64,000 nt of DNA from Bacillus sp. OV322. Its GTDB lineage: Bacteria > Bacillota > Bacilli > Bacillales > DSM-1321. The notes under the pieces are model-generated. The model searched no databases, was not told where the DNA came from, and saw nothing but the letters and a program-made list of their open reading frames with translations. The translations under genes were made by a program, and so were the position numbers. This document shows positions 52,623 to 61,108 of this stretch, piece by piece; position 1 is the stretch's first letter, and the number at the start of each line of letters is the position of its first letter. The DNA lies in the NCBI RefSeq assembly GCF_900112495.1, contig NZ_FOMA01000005.1:434001-498000 (forward strand), written 5' to 3'.

Positions 52623-52653
52623 GGAAGATATATGCTTTACGCTTATATCTTCC
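52623..52653 (-). other. Intercistronic hairpin between tkt and gnd
   Basis: A 10-bp stem (GGAAGATATA / TATATCTTCC) without a following T-run lies 20 bases before the gnd ribosome site. It could be an RNA processing or stability element rather than a terminator. Confidence 0.4.
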
Positions 52654-52689
52654 TTCAAACATCATGTAATTATTTCTTTTTTGTATAAA

Positions 52690-54678
52690 TTACAGCAAGC
52701 TTTTTGCTGTTTTAACAACATTTTCAACAGAGAATCCAAACATAGCCAATACTTCATTGCCTGTTCCTGATGCTCCGAATTGGTTGATGCTGACAGTCTT
52801 TCCTTCAAATCCTACGAAACGTTCCCATCCAAGTGAAGTACCAGCTTCGATAGATACACGTTTTTTGATAGAAGATGGAAGAACTTTTTCTTTGTACTCG
52901 CTGCTTTGTGCGCCGAATAATTCCCAGCTTGGCATTGCAACTACACGTACTGAAAGGTTTTCTTTTTCCAACTCTGCTTTTGCGTCTGCTGCTAATGAAA
53001 CTTCAGATCCAGTAGCAATCAGGATAAGCTCAGGATTTTCGTTTGTTTCAGTTAGGATATATCCGCCTTTTTTCAGGTTTTCTACATTGCCTTTTGTTTC
53101 TTCAAATACAGGAAGGTTTTGACGGCTAAGTACAAGCACAACTGGACCTTCTGTTTGCTGAAGTGCATATGCCCATGCATTTGCTGTCTCATTGGCATCT
53201 GACGGGCGGATAACAGTCAAGCCAGGAATTGCACGCAATGCCGCAAGATGCTCAACAGGCTCATGTGTAGGGCCATCTTCGCCTACAGCGATTGAATCAT
53301 GTGTGAACACAAACGTTACAGGCAATTTAGAGATTGCTGCCATACGGATTGCTGGACGAAGATAATCATTGAAAACAAAGAATGTGCTTACGAATGGCTT
53401 TACTCCGCCATGAAGAGCCATACCATTTCCAGCAGCACCCATTGCATGCTCACGTACGCCGAAATAGATGTTTCTTCCAGCATCTGATTGAACTGCAAAT
53501 GCTTCTTCACCTTTAATCTCAGTCATTGTTGAGTGAGAAAGGTCGGCACTTCCTCCAAAGATAGAAGGAACAGTTTTCACATAATGGTTGATTGCTTCTC
53601 CGCTTGCCACCCTTGTAGAGATTGCTTTATCAGGTGAGAATGTAAGAACATCCTTCGCATCAATTAAAACTTCTCCCTTAATTGCTTTTTCAAGCTCATC
53701 AGCTAATTCAGGGTAAGCTTCTTTATAAGAAGAGAATAAATCATTCCATTTGCTTTCTGTTTGTGCGCCTTGTTCCTTAAGCTCTGCAAAGTGAGCTTTC
53801 ACTTCTTCTGGAACATAGAAGTCTTCGTCGAATAACCAGCTGTATGCTTTCTTTGTTAAAAGGGCTTCTTCTGCACCAAGCGGAGCACCATGGGCCTTGT
53901 TTGAACCGGCAACTTTCGGGCTTCCGAAACCGATGATAGTCCTTACTTCGATTAGTGTAGGCTGCTCAGTGTTTTTCTTAGCTTCTTCGATTGCTTTAGA
54001 AACAGCTTCAACATCGTTTCCTTCTTCAACGCGAAGGTACTGCCAGTTAGCAGACTCTGCTCTTTTTTGGATGTTTTCTGAGAAGGAAAGGTTCAATTCT
54101 CCGTCCAAAGAAATATCATTTGAATCATAAAGAACAACCAATTTATCAAGTTTCATGTGTCCAGCCATTGACATAGCTTCGTATGAGATGCCTTCTGAAA
54201 GGTCACCGTCACCAACAAGTGCATATGTGTAGTGGTCAATTACTGATTTATCTTCTTTATTGAATTTTCCGGCTAAGTGCTTTTCAGCCATTGCCATGCC
54301 TACTGCAGTCGCAATACCCTGTCCAAGAGGGCCTGTTGTTGCTTCAACACCTTCAGTATGGCCAACTTCTGGATGTCCAGGAGTTTTGCTGTTCAATTTA
54401 CGGAAGCTTTTCAAGTCTTCAATTGACACATCATAGCCTGCAAGGTGAAGCATGCTGTATAGCATACTTGAACCATGTCCAGCAGAAAGAACGAAACGGT
54501 CGCGGTTGAACCATTTTGAATTTCCAGGATTGTGGTTCAAATGGTTTGCCCAAAGTGCATAAGCCATTGGAGCTGCACCCATTGGTAATCCCGGATGGCC
54601 GGAATTTGCTGCGTTAATAGCATCGATTGATAATGTACGGATAGTATTGACTGCTAATTGCTGGATTTCTGTTGTCAT
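52690..54678 (-). CDS. tkt: Transketolase
   Basis: The 662-residue thiamin-diphosphate enzyme links the pentose pathway to glycolysis. It has [77 protein letters not shown] (ThDP/Mg motif), [21 protein letters not shown] (catalytic Glu) and [20 protein letters not shown]. The length matches bacterial Tkt. It lies 35 bases after zwf and upstream of gnd, so the three form a zwf-tkt-gnd operon. Confidence 0.95.
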   Translation of the reverse strand: MTTEIQQLAVNTIRTLSIDAINAANSGHPGLPMGAAPMAYALWANHLNHNPGNSKWFNRDRFVLSAGHGSSMLYSMLHLAGYDVSIEDLKSFRKLNSKTPGHPEVGHTEGVEATTGPLGQGIATAVGMAMAEKHLAGKFNKEDKSVIDHYTYALVGDGDLSEGISYEAMSMAGHMKLDKLVVLYDSNDISLDGELNLSFSENIQKRAESANWQYLRVEEGNDVEAVSKAIEEAKKNTEQPTLIEVRTIIGFGSPKVAGSNKAHGAPLGAEEALLTKKAYSWLFDEDFYVPEEVKAHFAELKEQGAQTESKWNDLFSSYKEAYPELADELEKAIKGEVLIDAKDVLTFSPDKAISTRVASGEAINHYVKTVPSIFGGSADLSHSTMTEIKGEEAFAVQSDAGRNIYFGVREHAMGAAGNGMALHGGVKPFVSTFFVFNDYLRPAIRMAAISKLPVTFVFTHDSIAVGEDGPTHEPVEHLAALRAIPGLTVIRPSDANETANAWAYALQQTEGPVVLVLSRQNLPVFEETKGNVENLKKGGYILTETNENPELILIATGSEVSLAADAKAELEKENLSVRVVAMPSWELFGAQSSEYKEKVLPSSIKKRVSIEAGTSLGWERFVGFEGKTVSINQFGASGTGNEVLAMFGFSVENVVKTAKSLL

Positions 54679-54713
54679 GCTTTTTAATCCCCCATCACGT
54701 TTTTTCGTTTTCG

Positions 54714-56219
54714 TTATTTTTGCAGTGTTAATTCATTTCCTTTGATAGTGCCTTCACCATCAAGCCACCATTTGAAGCCATCTTCCTTAAGCAAGTTATG
54801 GACAGCATCAGGGCCATAAGAGCCTGATTTGTATGATTGAAGAGGAACCAGGTTCTTTTCAAATGCATTCAGAATTGGCTGTACATACTTCCAGGATAAT
54901 TCAACTTCATTCCAGTGAGCAAAGAAAGTTGAATCGCCGCGGAGTGCATCGTGAATTAAAAGCTCATATGCTTCAGGTACATCATGGTTATCTGTCACAT
55001 AATCGATTTTAATTGGTTCAATCTTTCCGCCGTTCCCCGGATTTTTACTATTAAGTAGTAATGAGACACCCTCGTTCGGATTAATTTCAACTACTAAAAG
55101 ATTTGGCGCAGTTTCTTCACTGCCTTTTCCATATAATTCTTTTAGAGGGTTTTTGAATTCAACCACAATGCGCGTGGACTTTTCTTTCATTCTTTTCCCT
55201 GTGCGGATATAGAAAGGTACACCAGCCCAGAAGTCATCATCGATCCATAATCTTGCACCGATGAAAGTATCGTTTTGTGAAGTCTCTTCAATGCCGGGTT
55301 CTGACTTATAGCCCACTACCTCTTTGCCATTGATTTCGCCTTCAGCATATTGTCCGCGAATAACCTGGGAAGCAACATCTTCCTCCGTTAACGGACGAAG
55401 AGATTCAAGTACCTTCCTTTTTTCATCACGGATATCAGTAGCGCTAATCCGCTTAGGAAGATGCATTGCCGTCATCATCAGCATTTGAAGCATGTGATTT
55501 TGGAACATATCCCGAATCGCACCAGATTGATCATAATAGCCTGCACGCTCTTCAACACCTACGATTTCCGCAGCTGTAATTTGCACGTTAGCGATATATT
55601 GGTTATTCCAAAGTGCCTGAAGTACAGGGTTCGCAAATTCCAGTGCCTCAAGGTTTTGTACCATCGGCTTACCGAGATAGTGGTCAATGCGGTACACCTC
55701 ATCTTCATCGAAAGACTGGCTTAACTTAGCATTCAGCTCTTGTGCTGATTTAAGGTCATGCCCAAATGGTTTTTCGATGATCAGGCGTTTCCAGCCTGAA
55801 ACTGATCCTAATCCGCTTTCTTTAATATTGGCTGCGATAATATCAAAGAACTTAGGTGCAACCGACAGATAGAACATACGGTTTTGTGAAATTTTCAATT
55901 CTTGTTCGCGCTTTTCAACAAGCTCGAGCAATTTAGTGAAGTCCTCTTTGTCTGCAGCATCCAAAGTAGTGTAAGCGAAAGCTGACAGGAATTTTTCCAT
56001 TTTTGCAGAATCGTTATTTTTGCTGCGGGAAAATGTATTAATTGACTCTTCTACATACTGCTGAAATTCAGTATGCGACATATTACTTCTTCCCAAACCG
56101 ACCACAGAAAAAACATCCGGCATTTTATTTTCCATAAACAAATTATAAAGGGCAGGGTATATTTTTCTTTTAGCTAAATCACCTGTTCCCCCGAATAAAA
56201 CAAAGGTCATGGTATCCAT
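54714..56219 (-). CDS. zwf: Glucose-6-phosphate 1-dehydrogenase
   Basis: The 501-residue enzyme catalyses the first oxidative step of the pentose pathway. The NADP fold is [18 protein letters not shown] (7-25). [10 protein letters not shown] and [17 protein letters not shown] form the substrate site with the catalytic His/Lys. [20 protein letters not shown] is typical of the C-terminal half. GGGGGA lies 5-6 bases before the ATG. As first gene of zwf-tkt-gnd it has a strong sigma-A promoter with an operator-like sequence shared with glcU. No 6-phosphogluconolactonase gene is adjacent. Confidence 0.96.
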   Translation of the reverse strand: MDTMTFVLFGGTGDLAKRKIYPALYNLFMENKMPDVFSVVGLGRSNMSHTEFQQYVEESINTFSRSKNNDSAKMEKFLSAFAYTTLDAADKEDFTKLLELVEKREQELKISQNRMFYLSVAPKFFDIIAANIKESGLGSVSGWKRLIIEKPFGHDLKSAQELNAKLSQSFDEDEVYRIDHYLGKPMVQNLEALEFANPVLQALWNNQYIANVQITAAEIVGVEERAGYYDQSGAIRDMFQNHMLQMLMMTAMHLPKRISATDIRDEKRKVLESLRPLTEEDVASQVIRGQYAEGEINGKEVVGYKSEPGIEETSQNDTFIGARLWIDDDFWAGVPFYIRTGKRMKEKSTRIVVEFKNPLKELYGKGSEETAPNLLVVEINPNEGVSLLLNSKNPGNGGKIEPIKIDYVTDNHDVPEAYELLIHDALRGDSTFFAHWNEVELSWKYVQPILNAFEKNLVPLQSYKSGSYGPDAVHNLLKEDGFKWWLDGEGTIKGNELTLQK

Positions 56220-56287
56220 GGTAATCCCCCTTTTGTATAAAAAGATCCTTAAATCTAAAGATCGAATTAACTGTTCTTATATTCACA

Positions 56288-56308
56288 TTGGTAACATAAC
56301 GTAACCAT
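56288..56308. promoter_or_regulatory. Operator-like sequence shared with glcU, just downstream of the zwf -10
   Basis: TTGGTAAC-ATAAC-GTAACCAT occupies the predicted transcription start of zwf and overlaps the end of the -10 box. The arms are identical to those at glcU (49039-49059). Confidence 0.65.
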
Positions 56309-56335
56309 AATAACTCTTTACTTTTAACAGGTCAA
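56307..56335 (-). promoter_or_regulatory. Sigma-A promoter of the zwf-tkt-gnd operon
   Basis: Minus strand: TTGACC (56330-56335), 17-base spacer, TATTAT (56307-56312), about 90 bases before the zwf ATG. Confidence 0.7.
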
Positions 56336-57042
56336 GCGATTTGTGTATATATTGTGAACAGCTATAAAGCCTTTTATATCAATGGTGCAAGCTGAATTAT
56401 CCCATAAATCCAGGTATATTCCTAATGATAGCGGTTCCAAAAACTGCTCATTCCAGGTTACTAAAAATCAATTAGTTTAAATTATCCGAACATTTTCTGC
56501 TGCACAAAAGCCCTGTAATTACAGACATTTCACTGTCAATACCTAAATCCTGTAAATCATATAGAGAGCATTTCAAGAATTTACATATTAAAAAATAATA
56601 TCTCCATCATGCATCCATACCTTCTTAATATGTAAAAAAAACGCATTTTCAAACAAAGAATGGTTTGGAAGAAATGTAAAAAGAAATGTTGAACGATATT
56701 TGATTGTATTTTTACCGGCATTTCTTATATCTATGTCCCCTTCCCTCGCAGGCTTTTAACTAAACCCATATATTTCTTCAGCAGCTGGCTATTCTGCCTT
56801 TATACATCCTTTAACTGAATGAGGTTACTTTTAGTGGTGCCTGAATGAATAGCTAACCATCGTTAAGTTTTGCTTTGGCATATATAAAGGAGTTGACATA
56901 ATATATTTATGTTATATTTATGTTTTTATTTAAACTTGGCCTTTCTGCTGATCCGGTATTTATAATTCTTTTTGCTTTTCAAATTTCCTGAAAACATATA
57001 CAATATAATAGATATTTAAAACCTTACCAGGAGGGATGCATA
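56336..57042. other. Long intergenic region between zwf and sda
   Basis: AT-rich DNA of about 700 bases with no convincing gene. TTGACA at 56893-56898, followed by TATATT or TATTTA, is a likely promoter for sda. No riboswitch or repeat was recognised. Confidence 0.45.
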
Positions 57043-57174
57043 ATGAAGATTATGAGCAACGAGCAGTTAGTGGTTTCATATCGTAATGCAGTATCGACGG
57101 AAAAGGATAAGGATGTTATCAGGTGTTTAAAAAACGAAATAGACAAACGCGGACTAAGGCCATATAAAAGTTAA
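57043..57174 (+). CDS. sda: Sporulation histidine kinase inhibitor Sda
   Basis: This 43-residue peptide has the pattern of Sda: MSNEQLVVSYRNAVS followed by EKDKDVIRCLKNEIDKRGL. The DELL/EQLV...SY...A motif and the C-terminal helix ending in EI.KR.L match the antiparallel helical hairpin. Sda binds sporulation kinases (KinA/KinB) and blocks autophosphorylation when DNA replication is perturbed. AGGAGGG lies about 8 bases before the ATG. A strong terminator follows the stop. No clear DnaA box cluster was recognised upstream, unlike B. subtilis sda. Confidence 0.8.
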   Translation: MKIMSNEQLVVSYRNAVSTEKDKDVIRCLKNEIDKRGLRPYKS

Positions 57175-57179
57175 TGATA

Positions 57180-57212
57180 AAATCCCGCCCAGAAACCTGG
57201 GCGGGATTTTTA
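57180..57212 (+). terminator. Intrinsic terminator of sda
   Basis: AATCCCGCCCAG / CTGGGCGGGATT with an AAAC loop is followed by TTTT. Confidence 0.92.
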
Positions 57213-57477
57213 TATCTGCTCTATACCATGTATATTTTTTAAGATCAAAGATCCCTCATGTTAAAAACAGAAGACTTTTAATGGGCATGCAGCTTTTGTC
57301 CCTTCCAGCTGACAGCCAAAAAATGTGCGCTGCCACAAATTCACTTTGTTTTCTGTGGATGAAAAAGAGGAACAAAATTAATACTTTTAAAATGCTTACC
57401 AAAGAATGCTGTCTTAAAGATACGTTTAAAGAATAAGAAAGCAGGCAATTAACGAAGTATAAAAGGAGGAGTAAAAT

Positions 57478-57675
57478 ATGCCATACAATTCGTTAAACGA
57501 ACTTCCTGAAGCAGTGAAGGATAACCTTCCTCATCATGCCCAGGAAATTTTTAAAGAAGCCTTCAATTCAGCAAGCAAGGAATATAAGGAAGAAGAAACT
57601 GCATTCAAAGTGGCGTGGAGTGCTGTAAAGCATGAATATAAAAAAAACAGTGATGATAAATGGGTGAAAAAATAA
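57478..57675 (+). CDS. chaB: ChaB family protein
   Basis: The 65-residue protein begins MPYNSLNELPEAVKDNLPHHAQEIF, the ChaB signature, and continues FKEAFNSASKEY...AFKVAWSAVKHEYKK. ChaB was described as a regulator of the ChaA cation antiporter in E. coli, but its role in bacilli is unclear and no transporter is adjacent. AGGAGGAG precedes the ATG by 8 bases. It is followed by a long hairpin terminator. Confidence 0.9.
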   Translation: MPYNSLNELPEAVKDNLPHHAQEIFKEAFNSASKEYKEEETAFKVAWSAVKHEYKKNSDDKWVKK

Positions 57676-57698
57676 GGTAAATGAACTTAGAAACTTGC

Positions 57699-57742
57699 AT
57701 AAAGCTGGTTTAATGGGATTTTCCCCGTTAAACCAGCTTTAT
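57699..57742. terminator. Bidirectional intrinsic terminator
   Basis: A long stem ATAAAGCTGGTTTAATGGG / CCCGTTAAACCAGCTTTAT (one G-U) lies between convergent chaB and the monooxygenase-like gene. Confidence 0.9.
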
Positions 57743-57755
57743 TCCTTCCCGCTGT

Positions 57756-58061
57756 TTAAACGCCTTTTCCTCCCACTGTTTTAAGGGTACAAATTCTTTC
57801 CATGCCAGTTATGATTGGTTTTGCACGCTTTATTAATGTTTGTGTGGCTTCAAGTGTCAGTGATGCTTGATGGGCTTCTTCATCTCTCCACACTTCATAA
57901 ACATAAACAGTATTTAATTCAACTTCAGAAATATTCACGAGATATATTTGACATTCATCCAGATTCATCATTGACTCTGCTGCTTTGAGCAATATATCTG
58001 TCAATGTGTCCCGCTTCCCCTCTTGAACCGTAAACTTACCCAGCAAACTATATTTACTCAT
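57756..58061 (-). CDS. Putative quinol monooxygenase (ABM domain, YgiN-like)
   Basis: The 101-residue ferredoxin-like alpha/beta protein belongs to the antibiotic-biosynthesis-monooxygenase family. Typical are LGKFTVQEGKRDTLTDILLKAAESM, CQIYLVNISEVELNTVYVYEVWRDEEAHQASL and the C-terminal helix. Relatives oxidise quinols or act on small aromatic substrates without cofactors. The substrate cannot be inferred. AGGAGG lies 5 bases before the ATG. It is monocistronic. Confidence 0.85.
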   Translation of the reverse strand: MSKYSLLGKFTVQEGKRDTLTDILLKAAESMMNLDECQIYLVNISEVELNTVYVYEVWRDEEAHQASLTLEATQTLIKRAKPIITGMERICTLKTVGGKGV

Positions 58062-58170
58062 AATGACCTCCTGTTTTTACCGTCTGCTAACTATTTACAT
58101 ACAGAGTCCACATTTCCCTTTTTTTCAATAGCTTTTTTCGTAAAATTTGCTGCTATTGAACAAGGGGCAG

Positions 58171-58210
58171 ATTTCCGCTCCAGGATGCTCGCTCAATAGG
58201 TTTTAGTTTT
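58171..58210. repeat. Fragment of the Bacillaceae interspersed repeat
   Basis: The complement of 58171-58193 reads AGCGAGCATCCTGGAGCGG and onward, matching 6378-6400 with one mismatch. Only one end of the repeat is present. Confidence 0.5.
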
Positions 58211-58332
58211 GAGGGCACATCGCAGAATGAGGACAACCAAAAACCGCAACAGCAATAAGATGTAAAAAGACTCTTCAGCAGAAGAGTCTTTGGTTATTAG
58301 ACAAAATTCTGTCCATTTCACATAGTAAGCTG

Positions 58333-59181
58333 TTATTTTCCCAGTTCAAATGCATGCTTGCTTAAAGCCTGCTGCAGGGAACTGAATGTGCTTACTCCTT
58401 TAAAGTCCAGTCCCAGCTGGACAGAGGTTTGGGCAATTTCCGGGCGGATTCCAGTAATCAGACACTCAATTCCCAGCAGACTAAGTATTTCTGTTAATTG
58501 ATATAACTTTTGTGCCACCATCGTATCTATAATGGAAACGCCAGATAAATCGATATAAAGATGTTCAATATTCACTTCTGAACATTTAGCAGGTATGGAT
58601 TCAAGCAAGAATTGTGCACGAAGTGTATCAATATCGCCGATTAGCGGCAAAATTGCATTTGTAGCAGTAACCGGAATAACAGGAGAGCTTAATTCTTCGA
58701 TCAGCTCCGCTTGAGCTGATAGCCTTTTGTTCATGATCAAATAATAGGTGTGAGCAAACTTGCTTTGTAATTGATCAAAAGCGCCATGAATAATAGAAGT
58801 CCAATTTAACAGCATTTTTTGAGTAATAAAGTTTGGATGAAGGTCTGCATATTCACCGACAAACCTCCAATATATAGATCGGACTTTACTTAGAGCATCT
58901 AATACTTCATGAATGGGTGTATTGCTCTTAGCCCTGCTGCCTGCTACGATAAGCGCCCAATTTTCTTTCTTTTGGCAAAAAAGACTTTCATCCAGTAAAG
59001 CGCTTGCAACTGTCTCATTCGTAAGTTTGTTTTGGCTGCGGAGTAAAGCTTCTATTTCATCATTCATATTTTTCGAATAAATAGAACCCAATTTCTCATT
59101 TCTTTGTGCAATCCATTCATCCGTTATCCGCGGAAGATTGCTCATTAAGTAGTCATATAGGCGGCGGTTTTGTTCATCCAT
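58333..59181 (-). CDS. rsbR: RsbR-family stressosome scaffold protein (globin-like N-terminus plus STAS)
   Basis: The 282-residue protein has a helical, non-haem-globin-like N-terminal sensor region (1-145) and a C-terminal STAS domain. LIEELSSPVIPVTATNAILPLIGDID (about 158-183) is the RsbR linker and first strand. LYIDLSGVSIIDTMVAQKLYQLTE contains the Thr of DTMVA, phosphorylated by RsbT in homologues. LITGIRPEIAQTSVQLGLDF completes it. With RsbS it forms the stressosome that sequesters RsbT. It lies downstream of rsbS-rsbT on the same strand, separated by about 550 bases, so it is probably expressed alone. Confidence 0.88.
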   Translation of the reverse strand: MDEQNRRLYDYLMSNLPRITDEWIAQRNEKLGSIYSKNMNDEIEALLRSQNKLTNETVASALLDESLFCQKKENWALIVAGSRAKSNTPIHEVLDALSKVRSIYWRFVGEYADLHPNFITQKMLLNWTSIIHGAFDQLQSKFAHTYYLIMNKRLSAQAELIEELSSPVIPVTATNAILPLIGDIDTLRAQFLLESIPAKCSEVNIEHLYIDLSGVSIIDTMVAQKLYQLTEILSLLGIECLITGIRPEIAQTSVQLGLDFKGVSTFSSLQQALSKHAFELGK

Positions 59182-59730
59182 CTTTTTTCCCTTGATTGGT
59201 TTTATTCTTTAAAATATGTATGGCAATGAATGCCTGCCATCAGGTCAAAATTTTACTTAACCATTGGGAATTTCACCCCAGAAGCTTTCAAAAAGCTTAA
59301 CTTCTAATAATTTCTTCATTAGCCTGCAGACAGATTACCATCAAAATTTGAAAGGGCTGTCATCAAGCGGTTTCACAGAGTAAGAAAGCATTTCTTCAGG
59401 AGGTGAAAACCTTTAATCTGCGGATCTAAAGATATATAGCCTTTTACCTTTTTGCTTGTTTGAACGAAAAAAAGCGTTCTCACGAAGTTCCTTGGAATCT
59501 GTCCTGCAGAAAGGTTAGCTTACTTAATCAGCAAACCGGCCATCCAGCATAAATTTTTTCTTGCTTATGCCAGACAGCCAAGATATGGAATTTATTATGG
59601 ATTGTGAACGTTTACCAGTTTTTTTATTAAGTAACATTCAGGCAGACGCCTTTAGAGCCCCTAGTTGTGTAATATTTCATTGCCTGTTCCATAGCTTTTG
59701 TAGTTCCTGGTTGTTTATATTGACCGAAAA
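59182..59730. other. Intergenic region between rsbT and rsbR
   Basis: No convincing gene. An apparent plus-strand reading frame beginning near 59561 runs antisense into rsbT and lacks a ribosome site. No clear sigma-B promoter (GTTTaa-N13-15-GGGtat) was recognised upstream of rsbR. Confidence 0.4.
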
Positions 59731-60174
59731 TTATTTTTTCCATTTTTTTACGATAATTTTTGTACCCTCACCAACGGCAGAGTCAATTTCAAATTCATCC
59801 ATAAGCCGTTTCACACCAGGAACGCCGGCACCAAGGCCCCCAGATGTGGTATACCCATCTTCCAGTGCCTTTTTTATATCAGGAATCCCAGGACCCTCAT
59901 CAACCGCAATCACTTTAATGCCATCCTTATTTTCTTTTTTTATGGCCTCTATAATGATTTTGCCCGGCAATGCATACTTATATATATTCCGTGCCAATTC
60001 TGAAATGGATGTGGTTATTCTCGATTGATCAACAAGGCTGAAATCCAGCTCTTTGCTGACTTTTCTTCCTGTTTGGCGAGCCAGGACTATGTCCATTTCA
60101 TTGTTAATGTCGATAACAATGGATTTTTCACTTTCATCAAATGACTTCAGCATAAAATCTACCAAACACCTCAC
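59731..60174 (-). CDS. rsbT: RsbT-family serine/threonine kinase
   Basis: The 147-residue GHKL kinase has N-box [13 protein letters not shown]1 DEGPGIPDI and G2 [19 protein letters not shown]. It phosphorylates STAS domains of RsbS and RsbR and, once released, activates a downstream phosphatase. A GTG start at 60174 overlaps the rsbS stop as GTGA, a coupled arrangement. ATG 60153, in frame, has a more distant AGGTG and is an alternative. No rsbU, rsbV, rsbW or sigB gene is in this window. Confidence 0.88.
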   Translation of the reverse strand: MRCLVDFMLKSFDESEKSIVIDINNEMDIVLARQTGRKVSKELDFSLVDQSRITTSISELARNIYKYALPGKIIIEAIKKENKDGIKVIAVDEGPGIPDIKKALEDGYTTSGGLGAGVPGVKRLMDEFEIDSAVGEGTKIIVKKWKK

Positions 60175-60524
60175 CCTAATAAATTATTTAATTTCTCAAC
60201 ACCATTCTCCAGATCAATAGCTGTATCTATGCCTGAAAGGTGAATTCCAAGCTCTATTAAAGTGATGGCAACAGCTGGCTGTATGCCTGTCAGCACTACC
60301 TTTGCTCCCATCAGGTTAGCCATGCTTACAACATCACCTAATACTTTTGCAATGAAAGAATCCACCATATCTAAAGAAGTCAAATCTATGACCACTCCAT
60401 TTGCGCTTGTTTCATGTATCTTCTTTAACAGATCTTCCTGAAGCATGATTGCACTTTCATCATCTAATTCTACTTGTATTGAAACCAGCAGCATTTCTTT
60501 TAGTTTTAATATAGGTATCCTCAA
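60171..60524 (-). CDS. rsbS: RsbS-family STAS antagonist
   Basis: The 117-residue STAS protein has [25 protein letters not shown], where the Ser of DSFIAK is the RsbT phosphorylation site, and [18 protein letters not shown]. It is the core stressosome partner of RsbR. TTG at 60524 is the likely start, with AGGAGG 6 bases upstream. It overlaps rsbT by four bases. Confidence 0.9.
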   Translation of the reverse strand: MRIPILKLKEMLLVSIQVELDDESAIMLQEDLLKKIHETSANGVVIDLTSLDMVDSFIAKVLGDVVSMANLMGAKVVLTGIQPAVAITLIELGIHLSGIDTAIDLENGVEKLNNLLG

Positions 60525-60892
60525 ACTGATCCTCCTAGTCCAAGTGTAATATTTAGAGTAATTGCGTAATAAATATATCTGTACGAATTGCCATTAACCG
60601 ATAGACAGCATATCTCCATGATTATAAAACTAAATAGGTATGCTAGCAATGTTTTTAACTGGGCAAAGCGGTTCTGCCATATAAACATGTTATTTCTGGT
60701 GATTAAGCCCAGGCAGTCCTTCTCTATGATGTATACAGCTTTTGCATATTTTCCCGGTGAGAAAAATCAAAAATCAGCAAAAATTCATATGGAGTTTTAG
60801 TGAGGTTTTTGCAACTAAATGTTTATGAAATTATAAAAAAGGATATCATACAATAGTCTTAAAAAACTAAATACAGCTGAGGTGTAATAATA
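60525..60892. other. Intergenic region upstream of rsbS
   Basis: No gene or known regulatory RNA recognised. It presumably contains the rsbST promoter (minus) and that of the small ORF at 60.9 kb (plus). Confidence 0.35.
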
Positions 60893-61030
60893 GTGATTTC
60901 AGAAAATGAAAAGAACATCATGGCACTTGAACTGTTAAAACTTACAGACGATTATTTTAAATGTCCGTTTCCGGAAATCAAAACTTTAATATACTCGGAT
61001 ATTGAATTCCTTAAGAAAATTATTTATTAA
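60893..61030 (+). CDS. Small hypothetical protein (45 codons)
   Basis: A GTG-started frame with GAGGTG about 9 bases upstream encodes a 45-residue peptide rich in Glu, Lys, Ile and Leu. It starts MISENEKNIMALELLKLTDD and contains YFKCPFPEIKTLIYSDIEFL. It probably forms two amphipathic helices and has no membrane segment. No family is recognised. It is convergent with rocR, without a clear terminator. Confidence 0.45.
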   Translation: MISENEKNIMALELLKLTDDYFKCPFPEIKTLIYSDIEFLKKIIY

Positions 61031-61108
61031 TCAAAGACTTTTGTACCGTACTTCAATGATTCCTCATAAAAGCCTTCCTTAAATCAGGGTCATCACCTGT
61101 ACTTCATT

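Noticed and set aside
56336-57042. DnaA boxes upstream of sda as in B. subtilis
   Set aside because: Only loose TTATCC-containing sequences were seen; none matches TTATNCACA well enough.
59561-60028. Plus-strand reading frame antisense to rsbT
   Set aside because: No ribosome site, low-complexity aromatic-rich product, and it overlaps a well-supported GHKL kinase gene.
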